DNA of 64,000 nt from Chryseobacterium gleum (GCA_945903645.1 CAMDOM010000006.1:1-64000), one strand, 5' to 3'. Positions 52,524 through 61,935 are shown, counted from the stretch's first letter. Notes: generated from the sequence alone by a model not told the origin. Numbers and translations are program-made.

Positions 52524-55500
52524 TTGAATTTATCAACTCCCTTGTGCGCAAATTTTTTGGCACCAAGGCTGACAAAGATCTTCAAGAGGCGACTCCATTT
52601 GTAGACAACATTAAAATTGAGTTCGAAAAGCTTCAAGGCTTATCCAACGACCAACTTCGGGCCAAAACAGCTGAGTTTCGTAAGCGGATTTCCACATCAC
52701 TTCAATCCGAATATTCAGAGATAGCTCAGCTAAAGGCAAAAGCGGAAGCCGATGATACCAGCATGGAGGATAAAGAACATCTCTATGACCAAGTGGATGC
52801 CATCGAGAAAAAGGTGACTGAAAAGATTGCTGAGGTGCTTTTGCAAATCCTTCCCGAAGCATACGCGGTGGTAAAAGAAACCTCAAGGCGCTATGCTCAA
52901 AACGATACGCTTGAGGTAACCGCAACAGACCTTGATCGTGAATTGGCTGTGAAATGGGAACACATCACTATTCAAGGCGATAAGGCCATTTTCAATACCC
53001 AATGGACTGCCGGTGGTACTCAAGTGAAATGGGATATGGTGCATTATGATGTGCAACTTATTGGTGGCTATTTTCTTCACAAAGGCACCATAACGGAAAT
53101 GGCAACGGGAGAGGGAAAAACCCTTGTAGCAACCCTTCCAGTATATCTAAATGCGCTGCCCGAACGTGGTGTTCACGTAGTAACAGTGAATGATTATCTC
53201 GCAAAACGCGATAGCGAATGGATGGGTCCATTGTACCAGTTTCACGGTATGGAGGTGGATTGCATAGACAAGCATCAACCCAATTCGGAAGAGCGTAGAA
53301 AGGCCTATCGTGCGGATATTACGTTTGGCACGAACAATGAATTTGGCTTCGATTATTTGCGCGATAACATGGCGCGCAGCCCCGAAGATTTGGTGCAACG
53401 CAAGCACAACTTTGCCATTGTGGACGAGGTGGACAGCGTATTTATTGATGATGCGCGTACACCACTCATTATTTCCGGACCAGTGCCACAGGGCGATCAG
53501 CACGAATTTCAAGAGCTAAAACCCAAAGTGGAGCAGCTTTTAAAAGTGCAGCGCGAATACTTAACGCGCACCTTGGCAGATGCCAAGAAGTTGATTGGCG
53601 AGAAAAACGAGAAAGATGGAGGAATGGCGCTTTTGCGCTGCCATCGTGGATTGCCAAAGAGCAAGCCGCTTATTAAATACCTCAGCGAACCCGGTGTGAA
53701 GCAGATTTTGCAGAAGACCGAGAACTACTACATGCAAGACCAAAACAAGGAAATGCATTTGGTTGATGCCGAGTTGTATTTCGTTATCGAAGAAAAGCAC
53801 AATACCATCGAGCTAACCGAAAAAGGGCTGGAATTGGTGACACGTAATATGGAAGACGACCAGTTTTTCGTGCTTACCGATGTAGGTTCGGCAATGGCCA
53901 TTATCGAAAACGAGAATATTTCTGCGGAAGAAAAAGCGAAGAAAAAAGATGTTGTGATGCGCGATTTTGCTATTAAAAGTCAGCGCGTGCATAGCATGAA
54001 TCAGCTTTTTAAAGCCTACACACTTTTTGAAAAAGATGTGGAGTATGTGGTCATTGACAATAAGGTGAAAATTGTGGACGAGCAAACCGGTCGCGTGATG
54101 GAGGGCAGGCGCTATTCCGATGGATTGCATCAAGCCATTGAAGCAAAAGAAAGTTTGCGGGTTGAGGCGAGCACACAAACTTGGGCCACGGTGACGCTTC
54201 AAAATTATTTCCGTCTCTACAACAAATTGGCGGGTATGACCGGAACAGCTGAGACGGAAGCCAAAGAATTGTGGGATATCTACAAATTGGACGTGGTGGT
54301 TATTCCAACAAATCGCCCAATTACGCGGGAAGACAAAGAGGATTTAGTTTATAAAACAACCCGCGAAAAGTACAATGCGGTGATTGAGGAAGTGGTCAAT
54401 TTGACCCAGAAAGGTCGCCCAGTTTTGGTGGGAACAACCTCGGTAGAGATTTCTGAATTGCTGAGCCGAATGTTGAAGCTGCGCAAAATTGAGCACAATG
54501 TGTTGAACGCAAAATTGCATGCCCGTGAGGCGGATATTGTGGCAGAGGCGGGTCGTCCGGGTGCGGTTACTATTGCCACAAACATGGCAGGTCGTGGTAC
54601 GGATATTAAGTTACGCGAGGGCGTGAAGAATTCGGGTGGTTTGGCCATTATTGGCACCGAGCGTCACGAAAGTAGAAGGGTTGACCGTCAGTTGCGCGGT
54701 CGTGCTGGTCGTCAAGGCGATCCTGGGTCATCGCAATTCTACGTGTCGCTCGAAGATAATTTGATGCGCTTGTTTGGATCCGACCGTATAGCCAAACTCA
54801 TGGACCGCATGGGCTACGAAGATGGCGAGGTTATCCAACACAGTATGGTTACCAAAAGCATCGAACGGGCGCAGAAAAAAGTGGAGGAAAACAACTTCGG
54901 TACCCGTAAACGCTTACTGGAATATGACGATGTGATGAATTCGCAGCGCGAGGTTATCTACAAGCGCAGACGCCATGCGTTGCAGGGCGAACGCCTTTCG
55001 GTGGACGTGTTCAACATGATTCACGACACCACAGCTGCATTGGTGGCCGAAGGTTTGGAGTCAAAAGACTTCGAGCAGTTCAAGCTTAATATGATTATCA
55101 CGTTTGGAGCCGATATTCCAGTTACGCAACAGGAGTTTTTTAGCAGTAAAAATGATGCGGTAACTGAAAATTTGGTGCATCACCTTAGTCAGAGTTATGT
55201 GCGCAAAAAAGCATCTGTTGCAGAGCGTGCTTTCCCGGTTATTTCTAATGTATTTGAAACGCAAGGCGAGAAATTTACCAATATCGTTATTCCATTTACC
55301 GATGGAATAAAGAACCTCAATGTGGTGGTTAATCTGCGAAATACCTACGAACGAAAAGGGCAAGATTTGCCTTTGGAGTTTGAGAAAAACATCGTTCTGG
55401 CAATCATCGATCAGCAATGGAAAGACCATTTGCGCGATATGGATGAGTTGAAAACATCGGTTCAAAACGCTTCGTACGAGCAAAAAGACCCGCTTTTGGT

Positions 55501-55843
55501 CTACAAGTTCGAATCGTATGAACTGTTTAAACAAATGCTTGATCGCGTGAATCGTGAAGCAATTTCATTCCTATTCAAGGGAGATTTGCCTAATGCAGAA
55601 AACACTCAAGTTCGTCAGGCACCTCAGCAACGGCAGCAAGTAACTACAGCCACGAAGGCCGAGTTGCCATCGCGCACTAGTTCATCCGCGCCAGCCCAAG
55701 CACAGCAAGGTCGTCCAGGATTGCCACCGCCTCCAGTAGAAAAACCACAGCCTGTGCATGTGGAAGAGAAAACCAATCGCAACGACCCATGCCCATGTGG
55801 AAGCGGGAAGAAGTATAAGCAGTGCCATGGGGTGGGAGCATAG
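52520..55843 (+). CDS. secA: Preprotein translocase ATPase SecA
   Basis: Product of 1107 residues, the large form usual in Bacteroidota. The DEAD motor has MATGEGKT (Walker A), LRDNMARSPEDL, VDEVDSVFIDDARTPLIISG (in pieces), MTGTAETEAKE, TNMAGRGTDIKL and QLRGRAGRQGDPG. The C-terminus has the zinc-binding DPCPCGSGKKYKQCHG motif for SecB/lipid contact, behind a Gln/Pro-rich linker. SecA pushes unfolded precursors through SecYEG, and all the signal-peptide adhesins here depend on it. Its ATG overlaps the stop of a 27-codon ORF by 4 nt. The DinB-like gene begins 3 bp after its stop. Confidence 0.97.
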   Translation: MIEFINSLVRKFFGTKADKDLQEATPFVDNIKIEFEKLQGLSNDQLRAKTAEFRKRISTSLQSEYSEIAQLKAKAEADDTSMEDKEHLYDQVDAIEKKVTEKIAEVLLQILPEAYAVVKETSRRYAQNDTLEVTATDLDRELAVKWEHITIQGDKAIFNTQWTAGGTQVKWDMVHYDVQLIGGYFLHKGTITEMATGEGKTLVATLPVYLNALPERGVHVVTVNDYLAKRDSEWMGPLYQFHGMEVDCIDKHQPNSEERRKAYRADITFGTNNEFGFDYLRDNMARSPEDLVQRKHNFAIVDEVDSVFIDDARTPLIISGPVPQGDQHEFQELKPKVEQLLKVQREYLTRTLADAKKLIGEKNEKDGGMALLRCHRGLPKSKPLIKYLSEPGVKQILQKTENYYMQDQNKEMHLVDAELYFVIEEKHNTIELTEKGLELVTRNMEDDQFFVLTDVGSAMAIIENENISAEEKAKKKDVVMRDFAIKSQRVHSMNQLFKAYTLFEKDVEYVVIDNKVKIVDEQTGRVMEGRRYSDGLHQAIEAKESLRVEASTQTWATVTLQNYFRLYNKLAGMTGTAETEAKELWDIYKLDVVVIPTNRPITREDKEDLVYKTTREKYNAVIEEVVNLTQKGRPVLVGTTSVEISELLSRMLKLRKIEHNVLNAKLHAREADIVAEAGRPGAVTIATNMAGRGTDIKLREGVKNSGGLAIIGTERHESRRVDRQLRGRAGRQGDPGSSQFYVSLEDNLMRLFGSDRIAKLMDRMGYEDGEVIQHSMVTKSIERAQKKVEENNFGTRKRLLEYDDVMNSQREVIYKRRRHALQGERLSVDVFNMIHDTTAALVAEGLESKDFEQFKLNMIITFGADIPVTQQEFFSSKNDAVTENLVHHLSQSYVRKKASVAERAFPVISNVFETQGEKFTNIVIPFTDGIKNLNVVVNLRNTYERKGQDLPLEFEKNIVLAIIDQQWKDHLRDMDELKTSVQNASYEQKDPLLVYKFESYELFKQMLDRVNREAISFLFKGDLPNAENTQVRQAPQQRQQVTTATKAELPSRTSSSAPAQAQQGRPGLPPPPVEKPQPVHVEEKTNRNDPCPCGSGKKYKQCHGVGA

Positions 55844-55846
55844 AAA

Positions 55847-56338
55847 ATGTCAGTAGAAGCAAACCTCTTAGCAGAAACAATGGACGAAACGCGCAGCTTA
55901 ACGCGTTTCTATCTTGGAAAATTGAAAGGTGAGGACATGACTCGAACCTTTGCAGTTGGAGATTATGCTACCAACAGCCCATATTGGATTATTGCCCATC
56001 TCACATGGGCTGAGCACATGCTTCTTGTGGAATCTATGGGGCATCCAAAATTGGATATTCCATGGCTGGCCAAATTTGCCATTGGGACAATGCCAGCATC
56101 TCAAGATTTGCCATCGTTTGAGGAAGTGCTTACGCAGTTCAAGGCAGTACACGAATATGCGTTGACCCATCTGCGCAGCATGACAGATGCTCAATTGGGA
56201 GAAGAAAATGTTCTGGGCATCAACTTTGGAGGCAAAACCACCAAGCGTTTCATTGCTATGCATTCCATTCGGCACGAGGGAACACATACAGGCCAATTGA
56301 GCCTTATCGCTCAGTTTTACGGCAAAAGGACGATTTGA
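55847..56338 (+). CDS. DinB-like four-helix metal-binding protein
   Basis: Product of 163 residues, all-helical. The three DinB-superfamily metal-binding histidines are present: His51 (IIAHLTWAEH) and His143/His147 (IRHEGTHTGQL). Members include bacillithiol/mycothiol-type thiol transferases and many unknowns; no substrate can be assigned. It follows secA by 3 bp and is probably read from the secA transcript. Its stop is 4 bp from the end of a convergent hydrolase gene. Confidence 0.75.
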   Translation: MSVEANLLAETMDETRSLTRFYLGKLKGEDMTRTFAVGDYATNSPYWIIAHLTWAEHMLLVESMGHPKLDIPWLAKFAIGTMPASQDLPSFEEVLTQFKAVHEYALTHLRSMTDAQLGEENVLGINFGGKTTKRFIAMHSIRHEGTHTGQLSLIAQFYGKRTI

Positions 56339-56342
56339 ATTT

Positions 56343-56999
56343 CTATCTAGAAGCAACGTGGAGGAGCGTTTCTGCGTGCATCACATGTTTTCCATCGAAC
56401 CAATGCACATGCAGTTGAGGGAAGAATTTCTTTAGCTCTTCCATCCGTTCTTCCACTTGTGATGGAGTAATAAACTCATCTTGAGTTCCGATACAAAAAT
56501 CAATTTTAGTGTTGGTAAGCAGCGGTTGTATTTCGTGCAGAGCCAAATCATGCGGCCATTGACCAGCCCAAATAACCAGTTTTTTTGCTCTTATGTGATG
56601 TTTTGCCATCCATCGAATCGCAGTGGCTGTGCCTTGCGAAAAACCCAATACAACCAATCGCTGGTCAGTATTGTCAATACCACAATCCTGAAGCACAGCA
56701 TTGATGTAGCCCCATTGGTCGTTCACTTCTTCTTCTCTATCTTCTTTCGTCATCCACGATGCGCCCACTCTTCCGCTCAATCCTTCCACATAAAATCGTG
56801 AAAGACCTTCTAGGGCAATAATTGCGTTTTCATTCGGATTCAAAGAATTGAAATGCCGAATAAAATACTCGGCCAATTGTCCATAACCGTGAAATACAAT
56901 CCAGATTTTCTTGGTTTGCGGAGTAATGCTGTTAAGGGTGAAATAGCGTGCCGTTCGGGCTACGGATATCAAATGTTTTGAAACGTGATTTTCTGCCAT
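56343..56999 (-). CDS. Phospholipase/carboxylesterase-like alpha/beta hydrolase
   Basis: Product of 218 residues, no signal peptide. HGYGQ (37-41) forms the oxyanion hole, GFSQG holds nucleophile Ser121, Asp in GTQDEFITP and His in DGKHVMH complete the triad. The order and spacing resemble the YpfH/carboxylesterase 2 group. The alcohol or acyl partner is unknown. Its ATG lies 7 nt after a TAGCTTTG box. It is divergent from the Rossmann-fold gene at 57055. Confidence 0.82.
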   Translation of the reverse strand: MAENHVSKHLISVARTARYFTLNSITPQTKKIWIVFHGYGQLAEYFIRHFNSLNPNENAIIALEGLSRFYVEGLSGRVGASWMTKEDREEEVNDQWGYINAVLQDCGIDNTDQRLVVLGFSQGTATAIRWMAKHHIRAKKLVIWAGQWPHDLALHEIQPLLTNTKIDFCIGTQDEFITPSQVEERMEELKKFFPQLHVHWFDGKHVMHAETLLHVASR

Positions 57000-57006
57000 A
57001 GTGGAG

Positions 57007-57014
57007 CAAAGCTA
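57007..57014 (-). promoter_or_regulatory. -7 promoter box (TAGCTTTG) for the 56343-56999 hydrolase
   Basis: Exact TAnnTTTG on the minus strand, 7 nt before the ATG at 56999. Confidence 0.5.
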
Positions 57015-57022
57015 AGACCTCT

Positions 57023-57050
57023 TTTGAGTTGCCAATTCTGTTCATCTTTG
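57023..57050 (+). promoter_or_regulatory. Promoter of the Rossmann-fold oxidoreductase gene
   Basis: TTTG at 57023-57026 and CATCTTTG at 57043-57050 (one mismatch) with a 16-nt spacer. Only 4 nt separate it from the ATG at 57055. Confidence 0.45.
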
Positions 57051-57054
57051 TTTC

Positions 57055-57693
57055 ATGAAAGCAGCAATTGTTGGAGCCACCGGATTTATTGGAAATCACC
57101 TTATTGATTTATTGAAAGATGACGCAGCCGTTGAAAGCGTTCAAGTACTTGCGCGCAAGGCGCTACAACTCCCATCCAAGTTTGATGTTGTGGTAGCCGA
57201 TATGGCAAATCCGCAGCTTTCAACACCAGTTGATGTGGCATTTTGTGCCTTGGGCACTACCATGGCCGTGGCAGGTTCTAAGGCTGCATTTTATCATGTA
57301 GACCATGATTTAGTGCTAGCATTTGCCAAAGAGGCAAAAGCCAAAGGCGCGCAAACGTTCATGTTGGTGTCCTCACTTGGTGCCGATACTTCGTCCTCTA
57401 ATTATTACTTAAAAGTGAAGGGTGAAGTAGAGCGAGACGTATCTAATTTGGGCTTTCGCTCGGTTATTATTGTTCGCCCATCGTTGTTGTTGGGCGAGCG
57501 AAAAGATGTGCGCGTTGGCGAATTGATTGGCAAAGGAGCCATGGCACTTTTGAGCCCATTAATGGTAGGTCCTTTGCTAAAATATCGCGGAATTCAAGGG
57601 AGCACTGTGGCAAAATCCATGCTTCGGCTAAGTAAAGAAAACTTGGAAGGCATTCATATTTTGGACTCCGATAAGTTGCAAGCGTTTGGCTAA
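57055..57693 (+). CDS. NAD(P)-binding Rossmann-fold protein, HTATIP2-like
   Basis: Product of 212 residues. The dinucleotide-binding loop GATGFIG (7-13) opens an atypical short-chain dehydrogenase fold. CALGTTMAVAGSKAAF and VSSLGADTSSSNYYLKVKGE (in pieces, with Tyr and Lys near the usual catalytic positions) match the HTATIP2/oxidoreductase group. Substrate unknown. The gene is monocistronic, converging on the LolE-like gene 15 bp downstream. Confidence 0.8.
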   Translation: MKAAIVGATGFIGNHLIDLLKDDAAVESVQVLARKALQLPSKFDVVVADMANPQLSTPVDVAFCALGTTMAVAGSKAAFYHVDHDLVLAFAKEAKAKGAQTFMLVSSLGADTSSSNYYLKVKGEVERDVSNLGFRSVIIVRPSLLLGERKDVRVGELIGKGAMALLSPLMVGPLLKYRGIQGSTVAKSMLRLSKENLEGIHILDSDKLQAFG

Positions 57694-57708
57694 TCAGACA
57701 ATCGTAAA

Positions 57709-58947
57709 TCAATCAAATCGAATTGCCTTTAGTGGACTAATGCGCGCTACAATAAAAGAAGGCAGCAGCAACATTAGAAAGCAGAAAAATAGGGTTCCTA
57801 CATTCAGTAATATGATGTGCCAAACGTTTAGATTAATGGGTACAACTTTCACGTAATAGCTGGCTTCGTCCAGCGTTATTATGCCGAAGTGTTGTTGCAG
57901 TAGGCACAAGCCAATGCCCACCACATTCCCCCAAAACATGCCAACGCCCGTTAGGTAGAGCGCTTGATACAGAAAGATATTGCGGATTTTTCCATCAGCC
58001 ATTCCCAGAGCTTTCAATATGCCAATCATGTTTACTCGTTCAATTATCATGATGAGCAATGCCGAAATCATGTTGAATCCAGCCACAATAAGCATCAGGA
58101 GAATAATGACCTTTACATTCACGTTTTGCAGTTCGAGCCAATCAAACATTTGGGGTTGCAGTTCTTTCACCGTAGCCGAGTAGAGCTCGGTGCCAATTGC
58201 ATCAAACACCTTGGCGTCTAATTCGTCAACGCGGTCAAAATCGTCTACAAAAACCTCGAAGCCAGCTACTTCGTCTGGTTTCCATTCGTTTAACCGCTGA
58301 ATATGTGTGATGTCGGCAATCACAAATCGCTTGTCGAACTCTTCTAGACCTGTGCGATAAATACCCGAAACATTGAAAATTCGTGCCCGCTGTTGTTCGC
58401 CTTGAATGAAAAAAATCTCCATTCTACTGCCCACATTCAGCTTCAACTTCTTAGCAATGGGTTCGGAGATGAGAATGTTGCGCGAACGAGACGTGTCTGA
58501 AGTGGCAAACACGTTTCCTTCCACCAAATGTTTTTGAAAAAAAGCCCAATCGAAATCGCTGCCAACGCCTTTCACCACAACGCCTTCAATTTCATCCTCG
58601 GTTTTTATGATGCCCGCCTTTGAGGCAAATACTTGAACGTGCCGAATGCCATCTATGTCAAGCAGTGGCGGTGAAAAGTGCTGATTTTTAGAAATAGGTG
58701 ATGGCTCTAACGCATTGAGATTTCCAAAGCTGGTTACAATAATGTCCGCACTAAAACTGACTACTTTATCTTTTATCTGCTCGTGAAAACCAGTGACGAT
58801 AGCCAAAGCCATAATCATAACCGCTATGCCCAACGCGATACCTCCAATGGCAATGCGCACAATAGGCCGAGTGCCCGAAATAGCTGTATTTTCGGCACCT
58901 GCTTCAGCGCGAATTAGTCTTTTAGCGATAAGAAATGAAGTGTTCAA
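57709..58947 (-). CDS. LolC/LolE/FtsX-like ABC transporter permease
   Basis: Product of 412 residues from TTG 58947 (reads MNTSFLIAKRL). The topology is the four-helix type with a large periplasmic domain: TM1 at about 30-55 (IAIGGIALGIAVMIMALAIV), a soluble domain to about 280, then three C-terminal helices around the FtsX core (NMISALLIMIIERVNMIGILKALGM in pieces). The length and N-terminus fit the LolE/LolC lipoprotein-release branch. An upstream frame to 59241 overlaps namZ and is not plausible. The ATPase partner is not adjacent; the FtsE/LolD-like protein at 10342 is one candidate. Confidence 0.8.
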   Translation of the reverse strand: MNTSFLIAKRLIRAEAGAENTAISGTRPIVRIAIGGIALGIAVMIMALAIVTGFHEQIKDKVVSFSADIIVTSFGNLNALEPSPISKNQHFSPPLLDIDGIRHVQVFASKAGIIKTEDEIEGVVVKGVGSDFDWAFFQKHLVEGNVFATSDTSRSRNILISEPIAKKLKLNVGSRMEIFFIQGEQQRARIFNVSGIYRTGLEEFDKRFVIADITHIQRLNEWKPDEVAGFEVFVDDFDRVDELDAKVFDAIGTELYSATVKELQPQMFDWLELQNVNVKVIILLMLIVAGFNMISALLIMIIERVNMIGILKALGMADGKIRNIFLYQALYLTGVGMFWGNVVGIGLCLLQQHFGIITLDEASYYVKVVPINLNVWHIILLNVGTLFFCFLMLLLPSFIVARISPLKAIRFD

Positions 58948-59026
58948 CCGATGAGAATAGTTGTGCAAAGTAAGGTGGCAAAGGGGCGAGTGATGGCGGT
59001 GAACAGTGAAAAGTTTATGATTTAAG

Positions 59027-60268
59027 GTGAAGCAGCTCAATTTTAGATTTCCATTGGGTTTTGTTTTCGTTTGTGTTGTGCTGTCGGGTGCGTTGGTTTC
59101 ATGTGCCCAAACTGCAGTTGCACCAGCACTGCAGGCCAGTAAAGTGGCGATTGAGGCATCAAATGCATCGTTGCCAGCCGCAAACACTACCGAAAAGTAC
59201 ATCTCTAAATTGAGGGGAAAAACGGTTGGAATCGTTGCCAATCAAACCTCCATGGTAGGCAAGAAGCATTTGGTGGACACCCTACTTTCCCTAGGAGTTA
59301 CCATAAAAGCGGTGTTTGCGCCCGAACATGGATTTAGGGGCAATGCCGATGCTGGCGAAAAGGTGAAAGACGCCAAAGACCCACAAACGGGCTTGCCTAT
59401 TATATCACTGTATGGGAAAAACATGAAACCTAGCGACAATCAGCTAGAAGGTATTGATGTTGTGGTGTTCGATATTCAGGATGTGGGCGCGCGATTTTAC
59501 ACCTACATCAGCACCATGAGTTATATGATGGAGGCATGTGCAGAGCAAAAAATTCAGTTTATCGTTTTAGACCGGCCGAATCCCAACGGGTATTATATAG
59601 ATGGTCCAATACTCGATACCAGTTTCCGCTCTTTTGTGGGAATGCATCCTGTGCCTGTGGTGCACGGACTTACTATGGGCGAATATGCCCAAATGGTGAA
59701 TGACGAAGGTTGGCTAAAAGGTGGTGTGAAATGCAACTTAGAGGTGGTGAAAATGGAGGGTTACAACCGCTCCATGCCCTACATTTTGCCCGAAAAACCC
59801 TCTCCAAATTTGCCCAATATGCGTTCCATTTATCTTTATCCAAGCACGTGTTTTTTTGAAGGAACTATGGTGAGTGAAGGGCGGGGTACACCGTTTCCAT
59901 TTCAATTGTTTGGCTATCCGAATATGCGTGGAGGCGATACTGTGTTTACGCCTATTGCCATTGCGGGCGCATCGTCCGACCCAAAGTTTAAGAATGTGAA
60001 ATGCAATGGTGTTAGCCTAGCCACGGTGTCTGCTGACGGCATTCGTTTAGCGGGTAAAATTCAGCTTGAATGGTTGCTTAAGGCTTACAGCGGTTATCCT
60101 GAGAAAGAGAAGTTTTTTAATGCCAATTTTTTCGACTTGTTGGCAGGATCATCCCAATTGCGCAAGCAAATAGAAGCTGGAAAAACCGAAGCTGAGATTC
60201 GAGAATCTTGGAAATTGGGATTGGAAAAATTCCAAACCATGCGGGTGAAATACTTGCTTTATCCTTAA
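59027..60268 (+). CDS. namZ: Exo-beta-N-acetylmuramidase NamZ (DUF1343, GH171) lipoprotein
   Basis: Product of 413 residues from GTG 59027. A signal peptide ends in lipobox L-V-S-C (Cys26), so it is a lipoprotein. The DUF1343 core shows VGIVANQTSMVG, FAPEHGFRG, FDIQDVGARFYTYISTM, DRPNPNGYYIDGP and STCFFEGTMVSEGRGT. Characterised members (Bacillus NamZ, Tannerella) release MurNAc from the non-reducing ends of glycan chains during cell-wall recycling. The acidic residue in the EHG segment is presumably part of the active site. It is divergent from the LolE-like gene across 79 bp. Confidence 0.85.
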   Translation: MKQLNFRFPLGFVFVCVVLSGALVSCAQTAVAPALQASKVAIEASNASLPAANTTEKYISKLRGKTVGIVANQTSMVGKKHLVDTLLSLGVTIKAVFAPEHGFRGNADAGEKVKDAKDPQTGLPIISLYGKNMKPSDNQLEGIDVVVFDIQDVGARFYTYISTMSYMMEACAEQKIQFIVLDRPNPNGYYIDGPILDTSFRSFVGMHPVPVVHGLTMGEYAQMVNDEGWLKGGVKCNLEVVKMEGYNRSMPYILPEKPSPNLPNMRSIYLYPSTCFFEGTMVSEGRGTPFPFQLFGYPNMRGGDTVFTPIAIAGASSDPKFKNVKCNGVSLATVSADGIRLAGKIQLEWLLKAYSGYPEKEKFFNANFFDLLAGSSQLRKQIEAGKTEAEIRESWKLGLEKFQTMRVKYLLYP

Positions 60269-60309
60269 GGATTAAAGCGCAACCATAGTATTTCAATTGT
60301 AGCTCAAGT

Positions 60310-60339
60310 CGCTCTGTGATGTCGGTCACCAACAGAGCG
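60310..60339 (+). other. Hairpin between namZ and the 76-residue membrane protein gene
   Basis: CGCTCTGT (60310-60317) and ACAGAGCG (60332-60339) are perfect 8-nt inverted copies around a 14-nt loop. No T-run follows. It may end or stabilise the namZ mRNA. Confidence 0.4.
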
Positions 60340-60351
60340 CTGCAAATCGGG

Positions 60352-60359
60352 CATTTTTG
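60352..60359 (+). promoter_or_regulatory. Candidate -7 box (CATTTTTG) before the 76-residue gene
   Basis: One mismatch from TAnnTTTG and 4 nt before the ATG at 60364. The same bases form a GGGCA/TGCCC hairpin, so the site could act in either way. Confidence 0.3.
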
Positions 60360-60363
60360 CCCC

Positions 60364-60594
60364 ATGCAATCCAACATCAAAAAGCAGCTTCTTCTCTGGT
60401 CGTTTGCATCCGTTACTTTGGGCTTAGCCCCGTTTGTTCCCGAACCGCATATCGTTGGTAAAATTCGATGGGTTGCCGGTGGCGCCATAGGAATGACTGG
60501 CATGGATTGGTTCGACCTAGTATTCCATGGTTTTCCTTGGGTATTTCTCGCCTATTGGGCTATTCGTGGGCTCGTGGGGCTCAAGAAGAACTAA
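60364..60594 (+). CDS. Small conserved membrane protein, 76 residues
   Basis: Product of 76 residues from ATG 60364. It has two hydrophobic segments: about 9-24 (LLLWSFASVTLGLAPF) and about 52-68 (FHGFPWVFLAYWAIRGL). The PEPHIVGKIRWVAGGAIGM segment between them looks strongly conserved and matches my memory of a family of short Bacteroidota proteins sometimes mislabelled as RND transporters. A longer frame from 60316 starts inside a hairpin and is not preferred. Function unknown. Confidence 0.65.
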   Translation: MQSNIKKQLLLWSFASVTLGLAPFVPEPHIVGKIRWVAGGAIGMTGMDWFDLVFHGFPWVFLAYWAIRGLVGLKKN

Positions 60595-60624
60595 TCCTTC
60601 AAAAAGTTTCAACTAGTTAGAGGT

Positions 60625-61824
60625 TTATACCGTCCTTCCCGGATAGACTTTCAGTCCTTCTGCAAGGCATTTCGCGGCTTTCCGAAGGTCATTTACTTTT
60701 AGCACATACGCCATACGAACTTGGTTGGTACCTTCTCCTGCGGTGCTGTAAAATCCTGTTCCTGGAGCCATCATCACGGTTTCGTTGTCCAAAGCGAACT
60801 CTTCCAATATCCATTGGCAAAACCTATCGGCATTGTCAATCGGCAATTTTGCCATGGCATAAAATGCACCAGCTGGCTTGGGGCACATCACTCCAGGAAT
60901 GGCATTCAGCCCATCAACCAATACATTGCGTCTTTCCACATACTCTGATACCACAGCATCGAAATACGATTGTGGAGTTTGCAACGCGGCTTCACCGGCT
61001 ATTTGGCCCAAGGTGGGTGGGCTAAGCCTTGCTTGCGCAAACTTCATGGCGTTGGCCATAAAAGCTCTGTTTCTCGTAATCAAAGCGCCAATACGCGCGC
61101 CACACATGCTATAGCGCTTGCTCACCGAATCTACCATAATCACATGTTGCTCGGCACCCTTTAAGTTCATGCACGAATAGGGCGTAGCGCCATCGTAGCA
61201 AAACTCGCGATACACCTCATCGGCAAATAGAAACAAATCGTGTTTCACCGCCAATGCTGCCAATCGCGTCAAATCTTCTTTCGAATACAACGAACCTGTG
61301 GGATTGCCGGGGTTGCAAATAAGTATAGCTTTGGTTTTGGGCGTAATCTGTTTTTCAAATTCCTCAACTGGCGGCAATGCAAACCCATCTTCAATATGTG
61401 CGGTAATTGGTTTTACCACCGCTCCTCCCATAGTGGCAAAACCATTGTAATTGGCGTAAAATGGTTCGGGAATGATTACTTCATCACCAGCATCCATTGC
61501 GGTCATAAATCCAATAATCAACGCTTCTGAACCCCCTGTGGTCACCATAATATCGGCCACATCCATTGGAATGCCAACAGTCGAGTAATACGCTGCAAGG
61601 CCTTTTCTATAGCTTAGAAACCCATCCGAATCGCTGTATTCAATAAGCTTTCGATTTATGGAGCGCATTGCATCCAAAGCGCTTTGAGGCGATGCAATGT
61701 CGGGTTGACCAATATTTAAATGATACACATGCTTGCCGGTAGCCTTTGCGGCATTGGAATAGGGCACCAACTTGCGAATTGGGCTCGATGGCATTTGGGC
61801 ACCTTTGGAAGATAACTTCGGCAT
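60625..61824 (-). CDS. Class I/II pyridoxal-phosphate aminotransferase
   Basis: Product of 399 residues of fold-type I. NIGQPDIASP at the start, NPGNPTGSLYS, FADEVYREFCYDG and the PLP-binding lysine in DSVSKRYSMCGARIG (Schiff-base Lys) are typical of the aspartate aminotransferase I-gamma group. C-terminal substrate-binding Arg lies in GTNQVRMAY. It likely transfers amino groups from aspartate or an aromatic/branched amino acid to 2-oxoglutarate. It is separated from the DUF1573 gene by a terminator and has its own weak -7 box (TACCTTCG). Confidence 0.88.
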   Translation of the reverse strand: MPKLSSKGAQMPSSPIRKLVPYSNAAKATGKHVYHLNIGQPDIASPQSALDAMRSINRKLIEYSDSDGFLSYRKGLAAYYSTVGIPMDVADIMVTTGGSEALIIGFMTAMDAGDEVIIPEPFYANYNGFATMGGAVVKPITAHIEDGFALPPVEEFEKQITPKTKAILICNPGNPTGSLYSKEDLTRLAALAVKHDLFLFADEVYREFCYDGATPYSCMNLKGAEQHVIMVDSVSKRYSMCGARIGALITRNRAFMANAMKFAQARLSPPTLGQIAGEAALQTPQSYFDAVVSEYVERRNVLVDGLNAIPGVMCPKPAGAFYAMAKLPIDNADRFCQWILEEFALDNETVMMAPGTGFYSTAGEGTNQVRMAYVLKVNDLRKAAKCLAEGLKVYPGRTV

Positions 61825-61854
61825 TGTTCAATTTGCGTAATGTGGCTTGGCGGA

Positions 61855-61862
61855 CGAAGGTA
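61855..61862 (-). promoter_or_regulatory. Candidate -7 box (TACCTTCG) for the aminotransferase
   Basis: TAnnTTCG-type box on the minus strand, 30 nt before the ATG at 61824. Confidence 0.35.
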
Positions 61863-61879
61863 AGCGGAGTTTGCTCCAA

Positions 61880-61913
61880 AGAAAAAGCCCTCCAGACATT
61901 ACGTCTAGAAGGC
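61880..61913 (-). terminator. Terminator of the DUF1573 gene
   Basis: On the minus strand GCCTTCTAGAC pairs with GTCTGGAGGGC over 11 bp (two G-U) with a 5-nt loop and is followed by T5. Confidence 0.85.
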
Positions 61914-61935
61914 CATTTCAACGAATCAAACCAAA

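Noticed and set aside
58948-59241. N-terminal extension of the LolE-like permease to an ATG at 59241
   Set aside because: The extension overlaps the namZ gene in antisense, adds about 98 residues with no family match, and the family N-terminus fits a TTG start at 58947.
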